Assembly (NCBI GenBank): GCA_030673895.1
Contig: JAUTCR010000005.1
Coordinates: forward strand, 1-64,000
Direction: 5' to 3'
Length of the DNA: 64,000 nt
DNA from: Verrucomicrobiota bacterium JB023
GTDB lineage: Bacteria > Verrucomicrobiota > Verrucomicrobiia > Verrucomicrobiales > Akkermansiaceae
The notes beneath the pieces are model-generated. The model was not told the DNA's origin and ran no database searches. It was given only the letters and a program-made list of their open reading frames with translations. Made by a program: the position numbers and the translations under genes. Shown piece by piece: positions 43,721 to 53,814 of this stretch; within the stretch, counting starts at the first letter, position 1, and each line of letters opens with the position of its first letter.

Positions 43721-45031
43721 TTAAAGATAGCTGTTGAGGAGATTCTCAAGATACTCCTGACGTCCACTCCGCAAGCTTGGAGCCTCGATCGACAGAGCAT
43801 GCGCATCGAGCGAGTCGAGGCTGACTTCGCCGGTCTCCACTTGCGCTCCAATTCCTGAGTCGAAGCTCGCGTAGCGTTCCTTGATGAAGGAAGCGAACTT
43901 TCCGTCTTCAATGATTTTGGCCGCAATCTTAAGCCCTCTCGCGAAAGCGTCCATTCCGCCGATGTGAGCATGGAACAAATCTTCCGGCTCGTGGGATTCC
44001 CGGCGACGCTTGGCATCGAAATTGAGACCACCTTTGGTGAATCCGCCCATCCGGAGCACCTCAATCATCACCGAGGTCGTCTCGTAGATATTGGTCGGGA
44101 ACTGATCCGTATCCCAGCCCAGCAACTCGTCACCCCGGTTGGCATCGATGGAACCAAGCGCGCCGGCCGCAATCGCGGTTTGCAGCTCATGCTGCATGGT
44201 ATGGCCAGCCAAGGTCGCGTGATTGGTCTCAATGTTCAGCTGGAAATGGTCGAGCAGATCATATTGACGGAGGAAATTGAGGCAAGCGGCGGCATCGCTA
44301 TCGTATTGATGGGTTGTCGGTTCGCGCGGCTTGGGCTCGATAAAGAATTGCCCTTCGAACCCGATCTTCTTGGCGTGATCGACCGCCAGATGGAGGAACC
44401 GGGCCAGATGATCCAGCTCCCGCTTCATGTCGGTGTTGATGAGTGCGCCGTAGCCTTCACGTCCCCCCCAGAAGACGTAGCCCGTGCCGCCCAAGCGATG
44501 GGTGGCTTCCAAGGCATGCTTCACCTGACTCGCCGCGTAGGCATAGACGTCAGCGCTGGGCGAGGTCGCAGCCCCGTGAGCATAGCGAGGGTGGCCGAAG
44601 AGGCAGGCTGTGCCCCAAAGCAAGCCCTTGCCGGTTTCCTTTTGGAATTTCTCAAATTCTTCAACGACCCGACCGAACATCTCATGGGTCTCCCCCAAGC
44701 TTTTACCTTCCGGCGAGATGTCCCGGTCGTGGAAGCAGTAGAGGTCGATATCAATCTTCTCGAGGAACTCGAAGAAAACGGGAACGCGGGCAAGCGCATT
44801 GTCCAATGAGTCGGACCCATCATCCCATGGCGTGAGTGCGGTTCCTTCGCCAAAGGGATCGCCGAGAGGGTTCCTCATGACATGCCAATAGGGCGCGGCA
44901 AAGCGGAGATGATCGCGCATGCTTTTACCGGCCACAACTTCATCCGGATTGTAGTGCTTGAAGGCAAAAGGATTGTCAGAATCGGGGCCTTCGTATTTAA
45001 TTTTGGGAATATTCGGGAAGAAATCGCTCAT
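43721..45031 (-). CDS. xylA: Xylose isomerase
   Basis: 436 residues, the class II size. [20 protein letters not shown] near residue 48, [15 protein letters not shown] with the catalytic His near 99, [10 protein letters not shown] near 184, [16 protein letters not shown] near 230 with metal Glu, and [18 protein letters not shown] near 295 are the full set of active-site blocks. It converts D-xylose to D-xylulose with divalent metal. It is divergent from the PAS-AraC regulator (173-base gap) and upstream of xylB. Substrate range may include glucose in vitro, as for the family. Confidence 0.97.
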   Translation of the reverse strand: MSDFFPNIPKIKYEGPDSDNPFAFKHYNPDEVVAGKSMRDHLRFAAPYWHVMRNPLGDPFGEGTALTPWDDGSDSLDNALARVPVFFEFLEKIDIDLYCFHDRDISPEGKSLGETHEMFGRVVEEFEKFQKETGKGLLWGTACLFGHPRYAHGAATSPSADVYAYAASQVKHALEATHRLGGTGYVFWGGREGYGALINTDMKRELDHLARFLHLAVDHAKKIGFEGQFFIEPKPREPTTHQYDSDAAACLNFLRQYDLLDHFQLNIETNHATLAGHTMQHELQTAIAAGALGSIDANRGDELLGWDTDQFPTNIYETTSVMIEVLRMGGFTKGGLNFDAKRRRESHEPEDLFHAHIGGMDAFARGLKIAAKIIEDGKFASFIKERYASFDSGIGAQVETGEVSLDSLDAHALSIEAPSLRSGRQEYLENLLNSYL

Positions 45032-45204
45032 AAGTTTCTCTAAATACGGGATGGAGTCGCTAGCACCTGTGTGTCTGCGAGAAAAGAATTTAGACCAAAG
45101 TCAGCAAGAATCGGTTAAAACCGGAAGGGATTTGGCAAAATACGACAATTCCCACGTAGTTATTCCCGAAAAGATTCCACCGCCACAAAATCAAACGAAA
45201 AACC
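45032..45204. promoter_or_regulatory. Divergent promoter region of xylA and its regulator
   Basis: 173 bases between two divergent starts. It contains CGGTT-AA-AACCG (about 45112-45123), a short inverted repeat that could be part of an operator, and several A-rich patches near the regulator gene. AraC-type proteins usually bind direct repeats here, but I could not identify a clear pair. Confidence 0.4.
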
Positions 45205-45996
45205 ATGAATTCAATCGCCACTGCGGCATCGGCAGCAAACAGCCGCGAAATAAGCAAACGGGATGATTTTGTCAGTCAGCTGGCACCCGGCCAGGTCGCG
45301 CTGGAACTGTTTGATCATTTGCCGGATGTCCTATTTTGGCTCAAAGACCACGAATCCAAATTCATTTACGTCAACAAGACCTACGAGAACGTGATTGGCT
45401 TGGGTCTCGACGAGCTACAAGGCCGGACGGACCTTGACTACTTTGCCCGGGAATTGGCTTCCATCTATATTGAAGACGACCGCCGGGTGGTCAGCTCGGG
45501 CAAGTCCTTGCCGAAGAAAATGGAACTCGTCACCCGCTGCTCGGGTAATGTCGAGTGGCGTGCTACGTCCAAGATTCCCCTGACTGCTGACAATGGCATG
45601 ATCATCGGCACCGCAGGCATTTGTCGTCCCCTCCACCGTGAAGAGGGCCAACCACTGCCCTTCCATCAGCGTGAGACAACGCAGCTCGTCGATTACATCT
45701 ACGACAATATCGAGAAGCAGTTGGGCGTCGAGGACTTGGCTAGCCGCGCCAGAATGTCCGTCTCGACCTTGGAGAGACGCTTCCGCAAGCAATTCGGCGT
45801 CACGCCAAAACGGTTTGTGCTGCAAGCCAAAGTCGCCGCCGCGTGCGAACAACTTATTGCCACCGACAAGACGATTCGGGAGATCTCCGACACACTCGGG
45901 TTTGCCGAGCACTCGTCGTTCACCCGCGCCTTCACCGCCATCATGAGCATTTCCCCGCTGAAATACCGGAAACACTACAAACAGAGGGTCCTCTGA
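45205..45996 (+). CDS. AraC-family regulator with N-terminal PAS domain (putative xylose-operon regulator)
   Basis: 263 residues. A PAS domain lies at about 32-145 (LFDHLPDVLFWLKDHESKFI, YVNKTYENVIGLGLDELQGR, WRATSKIPL). An AraC-type double helix-turn-helix fills about 165-263 (LGVEDLASRARMSVSTLERR, IREISDTLGFAEHSSFTRAF, PLKYRKHYK). E. coli XylR uses a periplasmic-binding-type sugar domain instead, so the signal sensed here may differ. Divergent from xylA, which suggests it controls the xylose genes. The stop lies one base from that of the class IV aminotransferase (convergent). Confidence 0.9.
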   Translation: MNSIATAASAANSREISKRDDFVSQLAPGQVALELFDHLPDVLFWLKDHESKFIYVNKTYENVIGLGLDELQGRTDLDYFARELASIYIEDDRRVVSSGKSLPKKMELVTRCSGNVEWRATSKIPLTADNGMIIGTAGICRPLHREEGQPLPFHQRETTQLVDYIYDNIEKQLGVEDLASRARMSVSTLERRFRKQFGVTPKRFVLQAKVAAACEQLIATDKTIREISDTLGFAEHSSFTRAFTAIMSISPLKYRKHYKQRVL

Positions 45997-45997
45997 G

Positions 45998-46792
45998 TCA
46001 GTCGACTCCTTGTCTCTCCAGCCGTTGCAACTCCACGGCTAGCATTTGGGTGAGGGGCCCGGTTGGAAACAGCGTTTCATCGAATCGACCAACCGGGACC
46101 ACCCCGCGCAGGCTGCTCGTTAAAAAAATCTCGTCGACTGCCTGGAGCCAAGCAGGCTCCTTTTCTTCCTCGCACGTCTCCACCCCCTGGTCTCGGGCGA
46201 GATCTATGACGAGGCTCCGCGTCACGCCGGGCAGACATCCACTGCCCAAGGGTGGAGTGAAGACCCGCCCCTCCTTCACTGCGAAAATATTGCTCCAAGA
46301 CCCTTCGCACCAATGCCCTCGGGTGTTTGCAAAGAGGACCTCGTGAGCACCTTGGCTCCGACCCCAGCGAAGAGCCAGGCTGTTTTCCGCGTAAGAGATC
46401 GCTTTCAGCCCGACCAACGCACTCCGCTCATTGCGGACATAGGGGGCCGTAGCAAGCGTGAGAGGCTCCCAATGAATCACCTCCGGCACCGCACTGATAA
46501 GGACATGGCCCTCGCTGACCGTGACCCGCACCCTCACTCTCTCATCCGGCAAGAAGCGGTTCCGCTCAAGAACCTCCTCACTGAGACACTTGAATGATTG
46601 CTCATCGATACCCTCCAGCCCGAAACACTCGAGCCCTCGCGCCAAGCGCTCCCAATGAGCCTGCTTGGCAAAGACCCGCCCCTGCAGGCCGAGCATCGTC
46701 TCGAAAACGCCCTCTCCCCGCAGAAACCCGCCATCGATACGGAGACACGCCTCGTCTTCCTCCTTCCATTCACCGTTGTGCCAGACAATCAT
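45998..46792 (-). CDS. Class IV aminotransferase (4-amino-4-deoxychorismate lyase / branched-chain type)
   Basis: 264 residues. IVWHNGEWKEEDEACLRIDG and RGEGVFETM at the start, the PLP lysine in LVGLKAISYAENSLALRWG near residue 130, and HEVLFANTRGHWCEGSWSNI near 150 with the phosphate-binding GCLPGVTRSLVIDLAR near 185. The family includes PabC (folate) and IlvE/Dat; the short size and the sequence favour a PabC-like lyase, but the activity is not certain. Divergent from acpH with a 50-base gap. Confidence 0.85.
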   Translation of the reverse strand: MIVWHNGEWKEEDEACLRIDGGFLRGEGVFETMLGLQGRVFAKQAHWERLARGLECFGLEGIDEQSFKCLSEEVLERNRFLPDERVRVRVTVSEGHVLISAVPEVIHWEPLTLATAPYVRNERSALVGLKAISYAENSLALRWGRSQGAHEVLFANTRGHWCEGSWSNIFAVKEGRVFTPPLGSGCLPGVTRSLVIDLARDQGVETCEEEKEPAWLQAVDEIFLTSSLRGVVPVGRFDETLFPTGPLTQMLAVELQRLERQGVD

Positions 46793-46842
46793 TGCTCCCC
46801 CAGCCTAAGCGCAAAGCGACGGGGCTGACTCAAAAAAAAACG

Positions 46843-47469
46843 ATGAACTTTCTCGCCCACCTCGCCCTCGCTGGTCCCGAGGACGCTTCCCGGATCGGTA
46901 ACCTGCTGGGCGACTTCGAGAAGGGAACCGCCGCCCACCTCGCCCTTCGCTTCCCCCCGGAGGTCGTCAAGGGCATCATCATGCACCGGCACCTCGATGC
47001 CTTCACCGATAGCCATCCGGCTTTCGTCGCAGCCCGCCAACTGCTCAAGCCGGAACGGCGCCGTTTTGGCGGCATCCTCGTCGACATCTTTTTCGACCAC
47101 TTTCTCGCCCTTCACTGGGCAAAGTTCCACCCCGGCACAGTCCCTGCCTTCATCGAGGAAATCCACGAGGTCTTCGACCGTCATCCCAATTGGCTTGGCG
47201 ACCACTTGGGCCCCCTGATGCCCCGCTTCAAGGGCGAAAATTGGCTCGCCTCCTACGCCACTCCTGAAGGATTGGAAAAAACCTTGGAGAGGGTCTCTTA
47301 TCGTTCCCCCCGGCTGGCTCCCCTAGCCTTTGCCGTGCCGGACCTCCTCGCCTCGTTCGATGAGTTCCGGCGGCTCTTCATGGAATTCTATCCTGATGCC
47401 CGCTGCAGGGCCCGTCAGCTTCTCGAAGAGGACGGGATGAATTCCCCCACCGGGCCCGGATTCCCTTGA
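46843..47469 (+). CDS. acpH: Acyl carrier protein phosphodiesterase
   Basis: About 208 residues from the ATG at 46843. MNFLAHLALAGPEDASRIGN-LLGDF, the metal-site block GIIMHRHLDAFTDSHPAF near residue 45, VDIFFDHFLALHWAKF near 82 and MEFYPDARCRARQL near the end match E. coli AcpH. It removes 4'-phosphopantetheine from holo-ACP, the reverse of AcpS, also encoded in this window. The frame is open upstream, but that part overlaps the aminotransferase and is not coding. Confidence 0.92.
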   Translation: MNFLAHLALAGPEDASRIGNLLGDFEKGTAAHLALRFPPEVVKGIIMHRHLDAFTDSHPAFVAARQLLKPERRRFGGILVDIFFDHFLALHWAKFHPGTVPAFIEEIHEVFDRHPNWLGDHLGPLMPRFKGENWLASYATPEGLEKTLERVSYRSPRLAPLAFAVPDLLASFDEFRRLFMEFYPDARCRARQLLEEDGMNSPTGPGFP

Positions 47470-47516
47470 AAAACCGCCGTTCTTGTGATCTTTAGAAAAG
47501 CATTTTGCGAAACAGA

Positions 47517-48608
47517 ATGATGAAAACACTCCCCTCCCTTGTCGCCCTCGTTGGCCTGAGCTTCGGCACCCTCCAGGCCCATCCTCATCCTGATGCCCCC
47601 CTCACCCAGCTCGAGCACCTGCTCCGTGCTGCCGACCACTTGGAAGAAGGTGGTGCCAAACGGCAGGCAGAATCACTCCGCCGCCACGTCACCGCCATGA
47701 TGGAGGACGAGGAAAAAGACCAGAGACAAGCCGAGAAACCAGCTCCAGATAAGGAGAAACTGGCAAAGAAACCCACCGCGGCTTCCAAGCCTGTCCAAGT
47801 TCGCACTGGCGAAGCCAAGCCCGCTAAAAAAGCGATTGCCAAAGCGCCTGCCAGTAAACCTCCTAAAAGGTCGGAAGAGTCAGCTCAGAAAACAGCCCAA
47901 ACGGGAGCTGCTGTTGGAGCGGCCGTCGGGGCAATGCTTTCGGAAAAAAAGACAAGCCAAACCAAGGAACAACCGCTTGCGGCGCGCCAAAAAACAGAAT
48001 CAAAACCCAAGGCGGACAAGACGGATCAAAAGGCTAAGAAGCCCAAGGTGAAAAGCCAGCCCGCTCCAAAGAAAGCGCCAAAGGAGGCAAAAAAGCCGAG
48101 CCAAGATCAATCCGAAGAAAAGCAGAAGCCTGCTGAACCCAAGCCAAAGAAGGCCCAGAAAAAGGACGAGAAAGCGAAAGCCAAGAATGACGCGCCGAAG
48201 GCCACTCCCACCAAAGCAAAAGGCACAGCCAACGAGAAGAAGTCCAACGAGAAGACGGCCGGCATGGCTGAATCCGTCAAGAGCACGAAAGCCGCAGTCG
48301 CTCCCTGCTGCCTCGATGGTGCGGCATCCTCACGCTTCGCCGCTCTCGGTGGGGCCAAAACGGCCGCAAGCGAAGCCAATCCGCCTCAGGAAAAAGAATC
48401 GCCAGACTCTTGCACCTGTGAGTCTTGCTCTGAGATGACAACCGAAACCTGCTGCGTCAAAGAAGGCTCGAAGTGTGCCGATGGTGAATGCAGCTGCAAG
48501 ACCACCAAGGCAAAATCGGTTACTGACTGCGAGGAATGCGAAGAGGTCATGGAGCGACTTGAAAAAATCGAAGCCACCCTCGAGCAACTTCTTGAGCAAA
48601 AGTCCTGA
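47517..48608 (+). CDS. Secreted Lys/Ala/Pro-rich protein with Cys-rich C-terminus
   Basis: About 363 residues from the ATG at 47517; a second ATG follows directly. Signal peptide to about residue 17 (SFGTLQA), then a helical region (APLTQLEHLLRAADHLEEGG). Next come about 200 residues of Lys/Ala/Pro/Glu-rich, probably disordered sequence, interrupted by a Gly/Ala patch (GAAVGAAVGAML). The C-terminal 100 residues have a cysteine cluster: PCCLDG, SCTCESCSEM, TCCVKEGSKC, GECSCKTTK, DCEECEE. A terminal coiled coil follows (VMERLEKIEATLEQLLEQ). The cysteine part resembles a metal-binding module, inferred from spacing only. Unknown family; an intrinsic terminator follows at 48639. Confidence 0.8.
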   Translation: MMKTLPSLVALVGLSFGTLQAHPHPDAPLTQLEHLLRAADHLEEGGAKRQAESLRRHVTAMMEDEEKDQRQAEKPAPDKEKLAKKPTAASKPVQVRTGEAKPAKKAIAKAPASKPPKRSEESAQKTAQTGAAVGAAVGAMLSEKKTSQTKEQPLAARQKTESKPKADKTDQKAKKPKVKSQPAPKKAPKEAKKPSQDQSEEKQKPAEPKPKKAQKKDEKAKAKNDAPKATPTKAKGTANEKKSNEKTAGMAESVKSTKAAVAPCCLDGAASSRFAALGGAKTAASEANPPQEKESPDSCTCESCSEMTTETCCVKEGSKCADGECSCKTTKAKSVTDCEECEEVMERLEKIEATLEQLLEQKS

Positions 48609-48638
48609 TTTCGCAGGAAATCACCCATCCTTCTAAGC

Positions 48639-48665
48639 GGGAGTTCCGGGCGGGACTCCCTTTTT
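48639..48665 (+). terminator. Intrinsic terminator after the Lys/Cys-rich protein gene
   Basis: Stem GGGAGTTCC/GGGACTCCC (nine pairs, one G-T) with loop GGGC, followed by five T. It lies 31 bases after the stop and separates this gene from fusA. Confidence 0.85.
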
Positions 48666-48752
48666 CATGTCCGCGCAGTCAAAAAAAACTGCCCTCAGTC
48701 CTCGACAAATGCCTTTTCCTCCGCCAAAGAGCCGCGCGAAACAAAAATAAAC

Positions 48753-50873
<2,121 letters not shown>

Positions 50874-50904
50874 GCTCGGTTCCAAGACAACCATTTGAAA
50901 GAAA

Positions 50905-50932
50905 CCAGCCCCTCACCGGGCTGGTTTTTTTT
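50905..50932 (+). terminator. Intrinsic terminator after fusA
   Basis: Seven-pair stem CCAGCCC/GGGCTGG (50905-50911, 50918-50924) with a 6-base loop and eight T directly after. It ends the fusA transcript about 30 bases after the stop. Confidence 0.95.
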
Positions 50933-51026
50933 GTGGTCCAAACCTTCGCCGACAAGTCCGCGACTCCTAAGCAATCGCAAAAATCTCATCGCCAGATTGA
51001 CGGTAAGAGCTTCTCATCACCTCAAC

Positions 51027-51797
51027 ATGAATGCCGCACTCTGGGAAAGACTCCAAAGCTTCCAGTTCGATGAGGACAACTCGCGACTCCGCTTCAGCCA
51101 TCGCTTGGCCCGCGAGAATAGCTGGGATCACCCTTTTGCTTGCCGGGTCGTTGAGGAATATCGTCGCTTCCTCTACCTCGCCTGTGCATCCGGCCACCCC
51201 GTCACCCCATCAGATGAGGTCGACCAAGCCTGGCATCTCCACCTCGTCTACACCCGCTCCTATTGGGACGAACTCTGCACCCAGACGCTCGGGCGACCGA
51301 TTCATCACGGCCCCACCAAGGGCGGCCGTGAGGAAAGCTCAAAATTCCATGACTGGTATGCGCGGACCTTGGATAGCTACCGCGAGCATTTTGGCGAGGA
51401 GCCTCCCGTGGACATCTGGCCTCCCGCATCCGTCCGATTCGAGCGAAAATACCGCCGGATTGATGAGTCCGAGAACTTTGTGATCAGAAAGCGGACGCTC
51501 TACCTCATGGGAGGAGCGACTGCGGCATCACTTGCTCTGGCCAGCTGCTCGGATGGGGCCGCCTTTGGTATATTCTTTGGCATTCTTATCATCCTCGCAT
51601 TGTCCATCTTCGCCCTCCTACCCAGCTCCTCAAGGCGATCGAAACGGTCGAACCGTTCACAGTCGGGCAACGGATGCGGAAGCGCCACGGGTCACGGAGG
51701 CTTCCTTTCATCAAGCGATGACGAAACCTCGTCATCGGATGGCGGTCACGACTCCGGCTGTGGTTCGGGTTGCGGTGGCGGATGTGGAGGAGATTGA
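51027..51797 (+). CDS. Glycine-rich-domain-like membrane protein with Cys-Gly tail
   Basis: About 256 residues from the ATG at 51027. The first 130 residues match the plant/bacterial glycine-rich-domain-like N-terminal family: SDEVDQAWHLHLVYTRSYWD near 64-83 and LGRPIHHGPTKGGREE near 90-105. Two hydrophobic segments follow (LYLMGGATAASLALASCS; GIFFGILIILALSIFALLP). The tail is Ser/Asp-rich and ends with repeated Cys-Gly units (CGSGCGGGCGGD). Function unknown. It begins after the fusA terminator, so it has its own promoter. Confidence 0.8.
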   Translation: MNAALWERLQSFQFDEDNSRLRFSHRLARENSWDHPFACRVVEEYRRFLYLACASGHPVTPSDEVDQAWHLHLVYTRSYWDELCTQTLGRPIHHGPTKGGREESSKFHDWYARTLDSYREHFGEEPPVDIWPPASVRFERKYRRIDESENFVIRKRTLYLMGGATAASLALASCSDGAAFGIFFGILIILALSIFALLPSSSRRSKRSNRSQSGNGCGSATGHGGFLSSSDDETSSSDGGHDSGCGSGCGGGCGGD

Positions 51798-51824
51798 GCG
51801 GACCAATCGCGCGATGACCTCCGG

Positions 51825-53357
51825 CTAGCCTGCGGGGACCGTGATCATGACATCGTCAAGATACCAGCCCGCCTCATTGCCCAGATGGTCACTCTTGAAT
51901 TGGAACTCGACTTTCACAGCTTCTCCCATCGCCTCCGGAGGGAACTCATAGGTTCGCTCCTCCCATTCGGTCCCTGTCCCATCCACCGCGGAGACCAGCT
52001 CGTCGCCAAGAGGCGTTCCGTCAGACGCCCGAAGGACGCGGATTGCCCCCCAATCCCATTCCTCTTCGATGTCTCTGAACTGCTGGAACACCAAGCTTGC
52101 CTCGGAAACCCCGGTGAGATCAATCTCGGGCGTTCGAAGCCAGATATCGGTGTGAAGCCCGTAATCTCCAGACAAGTTCGTCCCGATGCAATGACTGCCA
52201 CCGAAGGCGTCCTCCGGTCCGGTGACGATCGGTGAGCCGACTTCCCACGCCGTTGCCATCCCGTCACCCTCATTGGCTCCGGTAGTCCATCCCGAAGGCA
52301 GGCTCCCGTCGGCTCCCTCGAAGCCTTCTTCTAAAAGCACCACTGGCGGCATGGCATACTCCTCCACCACAAAAAACCGTGCCTCATCCGTCTCCGCAAT
52401 TGAGTAAGTGTTGAATCCGGTCTCCGCTGCGGCCAGATCCTCTTCCACAAGCGTCCACTCGGTGACTTCGCTGCTCAGGGCGGCAGAACTTCTCACCGCA
52501 TACAGCATCCCGGGCTGGCTTGGCCAGCTCAGCTGAAAACCCTCCCCCTCCGCAACGATGGAGAGCGGTAGAACCTCTTCCGTCACAATTGGCTCGAAAG
52601 TCAGGTTATCAAAGTGAACGATCTGCGCTTCAGGCTCTGTCGAACTCACCACATTCATCTGCCCCAGCAGACCAAACCAAGGCTCAACCAAAGGCTCTGG
52701 ATCGACCCGGGTTGAGGTGACGGTTGAAGTTCCATCCGTCGCCGCAGCCTCAATGGTGAGGGCTCCATTAACATCATAGGTTCCTGACAGGGTAAGCGTG
52801 TAAGTGGTCTCGGTATCAATCACCAAATTAGGCTCGGTATTGTAAAGGTTCGTGTCTTGAGTCCCGCTTCGGTCAAGGCGGATCCGACCACTATTGTGAC
52901 CAGCGATGAAGAAGCGCATATTATAAGAACTTCTCGCAATGGCGTTCATCCCCTCAGTATTCATCGCAAAGAGTCCGATGAACGCATTCAGTGACGCTTC
53001 CTCGATAACGCGCGCCTCGACTGAGATCTTAAAGTCATTGCCAGCCAAATTCGTGACCGGGAGCCGGACAAAATTCTGAATGGCCGCGTTGTTCGTTGTT
53101 CCCTCCGGACTCATGACCCAGTGGTCCAATTGATAGGCAAAACCTCCTTGCCCGTTATCGACCACCGACCACTCGGCTTCACCTGTAGCTTGCCCGTTGT
53201 TGAGCCCCCCGCCGACGACGAACTCGTCGGCTAGCTCGTCTTCAAAGTCCTCCACATAGGGAATCTCCACCGCAACCCCGGGTAACACGGACACCAACAG
53301 AAGACCAAGATAGTTTGGTAGGCCAAATAAGCCTAATTTTTCAGTTATTGCTCTCAT
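51825..53357 (-). CDS. Large secreted beta-rich protein (jellyroll / choice-of-anchor-like)
   Basis: 510 residues with a signal peptide (about 1-30, ending LPGVAVE). Residues about 35-260 look like a concanavalin-type jellyroll (FEDELADEFVVGGGLNNGQA, GQGGFAYQLDHWV, VHFDNLTFEP). A fibronectin-like middle follows (FQLSWPSQPGMLYAVRSSAA), and the C-terminus (LEEGFEGADGSLPSGW, GNEAGWYLDDVMI) is like a choice-of-anchor J / MAM-type domain. No sortase or PEP-CTERM signal ends it. Likely extracellular or surface, possibly binding polysaccharide. Transcribed alone. Confidence 0.85.
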   Translation of the reverse strand: MRAITEKLGLFGLPNYLGLLLVSVLPGVAVEIPYVEDFEDELADEFVVGGGLNNGQATGEAEWSVVDNGQGGFAYQLDHWVMSPEGTTNNAAIQNFVRLPVTNLAGNDFKISVEARVIEEASLNAFIGLFAMNTEGMNAIARSSYNMRFFIAGHNSGRIRLDRSGTQDTNLYNTEPNLVIDTETTYTLTLSGTYDVNGALTIEAAATDGTSTVTSTRVDPEPLVEPWFGLLGQMNVVSSTEPEAQIVHFDNLTFEPIVTEEVLPLSIVAEGEGFQLSWPSQPGMLYAVRSSAALSSEVTEWTLVEEDLAAAETGFNTYSIAETDEARFFVVEEYAMPPVVLLEEGFEGADGSLPSGWTTGANEGDGMATAWEVGSPIVTGPEDAFGGSHCIGTNLSGDYGLHTDIWLRTPEIDLTGVSEASLVFQQFRDIEEEWDWGAIRVLRASDGTPLGDELVSAVDGTGTEWEERTYEFPPEAMGEAVKVEFQFKSDHLGNEAGWYLDDVMITVPAG

Positions 53358-53814
53358 CCTAGTTCACAAGTTAAAAATGACAATTAGAGCAATCAATATG
53401 CCATAACAAGAAAAGATAATCCTCCTACATCATCTTCTCTCCGGAACAAGCTCTCCAACCGATAGACCTTGTTGGCCCCAAGTGATGCCATCCTCTCGAA
53501 GCGCCACCGATGGCCCCCTCCCTAGCCTTCTCATCAAGCGGCTCGCTCCGACGATTCCTAGTAAGCACACCTCAGATAGCGCCATCACATTATCTCAAAA
53601 CCGCCTTCTTTATACATCTCTGACAAAATGATTCCGTTTGACCTCAAACGAATCGACGAGGTTGATTTCGCCGCCTTTTCCGGCGATAGAAGTGCGCAAA
53701 GCAGTGGGGCCCAAGAGCACGAACGAAATTCTTGGCAGACTCCCTGCTGTCACCTAACTTGCCGAGCCCCCACCGGAAAATTTCTCCAAAAAACGTTAAA
53801 AAACCGACCCACAC
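53358..53814. other. Intergenic region upstream of gltB
   Basis: 457 bases between divergent starts. It holds a sigma-54-like site (53732-53747), a TCGCCG/CGGCGA hairpin (53668-53686) and an AACAAG/CTTGTT inverted repeat (about 53442-53471). Several T-rich stretches lie near the minus-strand gene. No coding frame with coding character and no riboswitch that I can recognise. Confidence 0.5.
53732..53747 (+). promoter_or_regulatory. Possible sigma-54 promoter of gltB
   Basis: TGGCAGACTCCCTGCT keeps the GG and GC dinucleotides with ten bases between them and reads TGGCA...TGCT, but differs from consensus at the next positions of the -24 box and at the first T of the -12 box. Predicted start about 53758, giving a leader of 57 bases before gltB. 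Nitrogen-linked sigma-54 control would suit glutamate synthase. Weaker evidence than the site at 43497. Confidence 0.4.

Noticed and set aside
43522-43737. Small protein of about 71 residues starting at the small-RNA start
   Set aside because: The frame runs through both stems and into the xylA 3' end, has no coding character and would be leaderless. The structure explains the region better.
43964-44809. Open frame of about 281 codons opposite xylA
   Set aside because: Shadow of a certain xylose isomerase gene.
46594-46842. N-terminal extension of acpH
   Set aside because: It overlaps the aminotransferase gene on the other strand, and homology begins at MNFLAHLALA.
53358-53814. Riboswitch before gltB
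   Set aside because: Stems are present, but they match no riboswitch core that I know.
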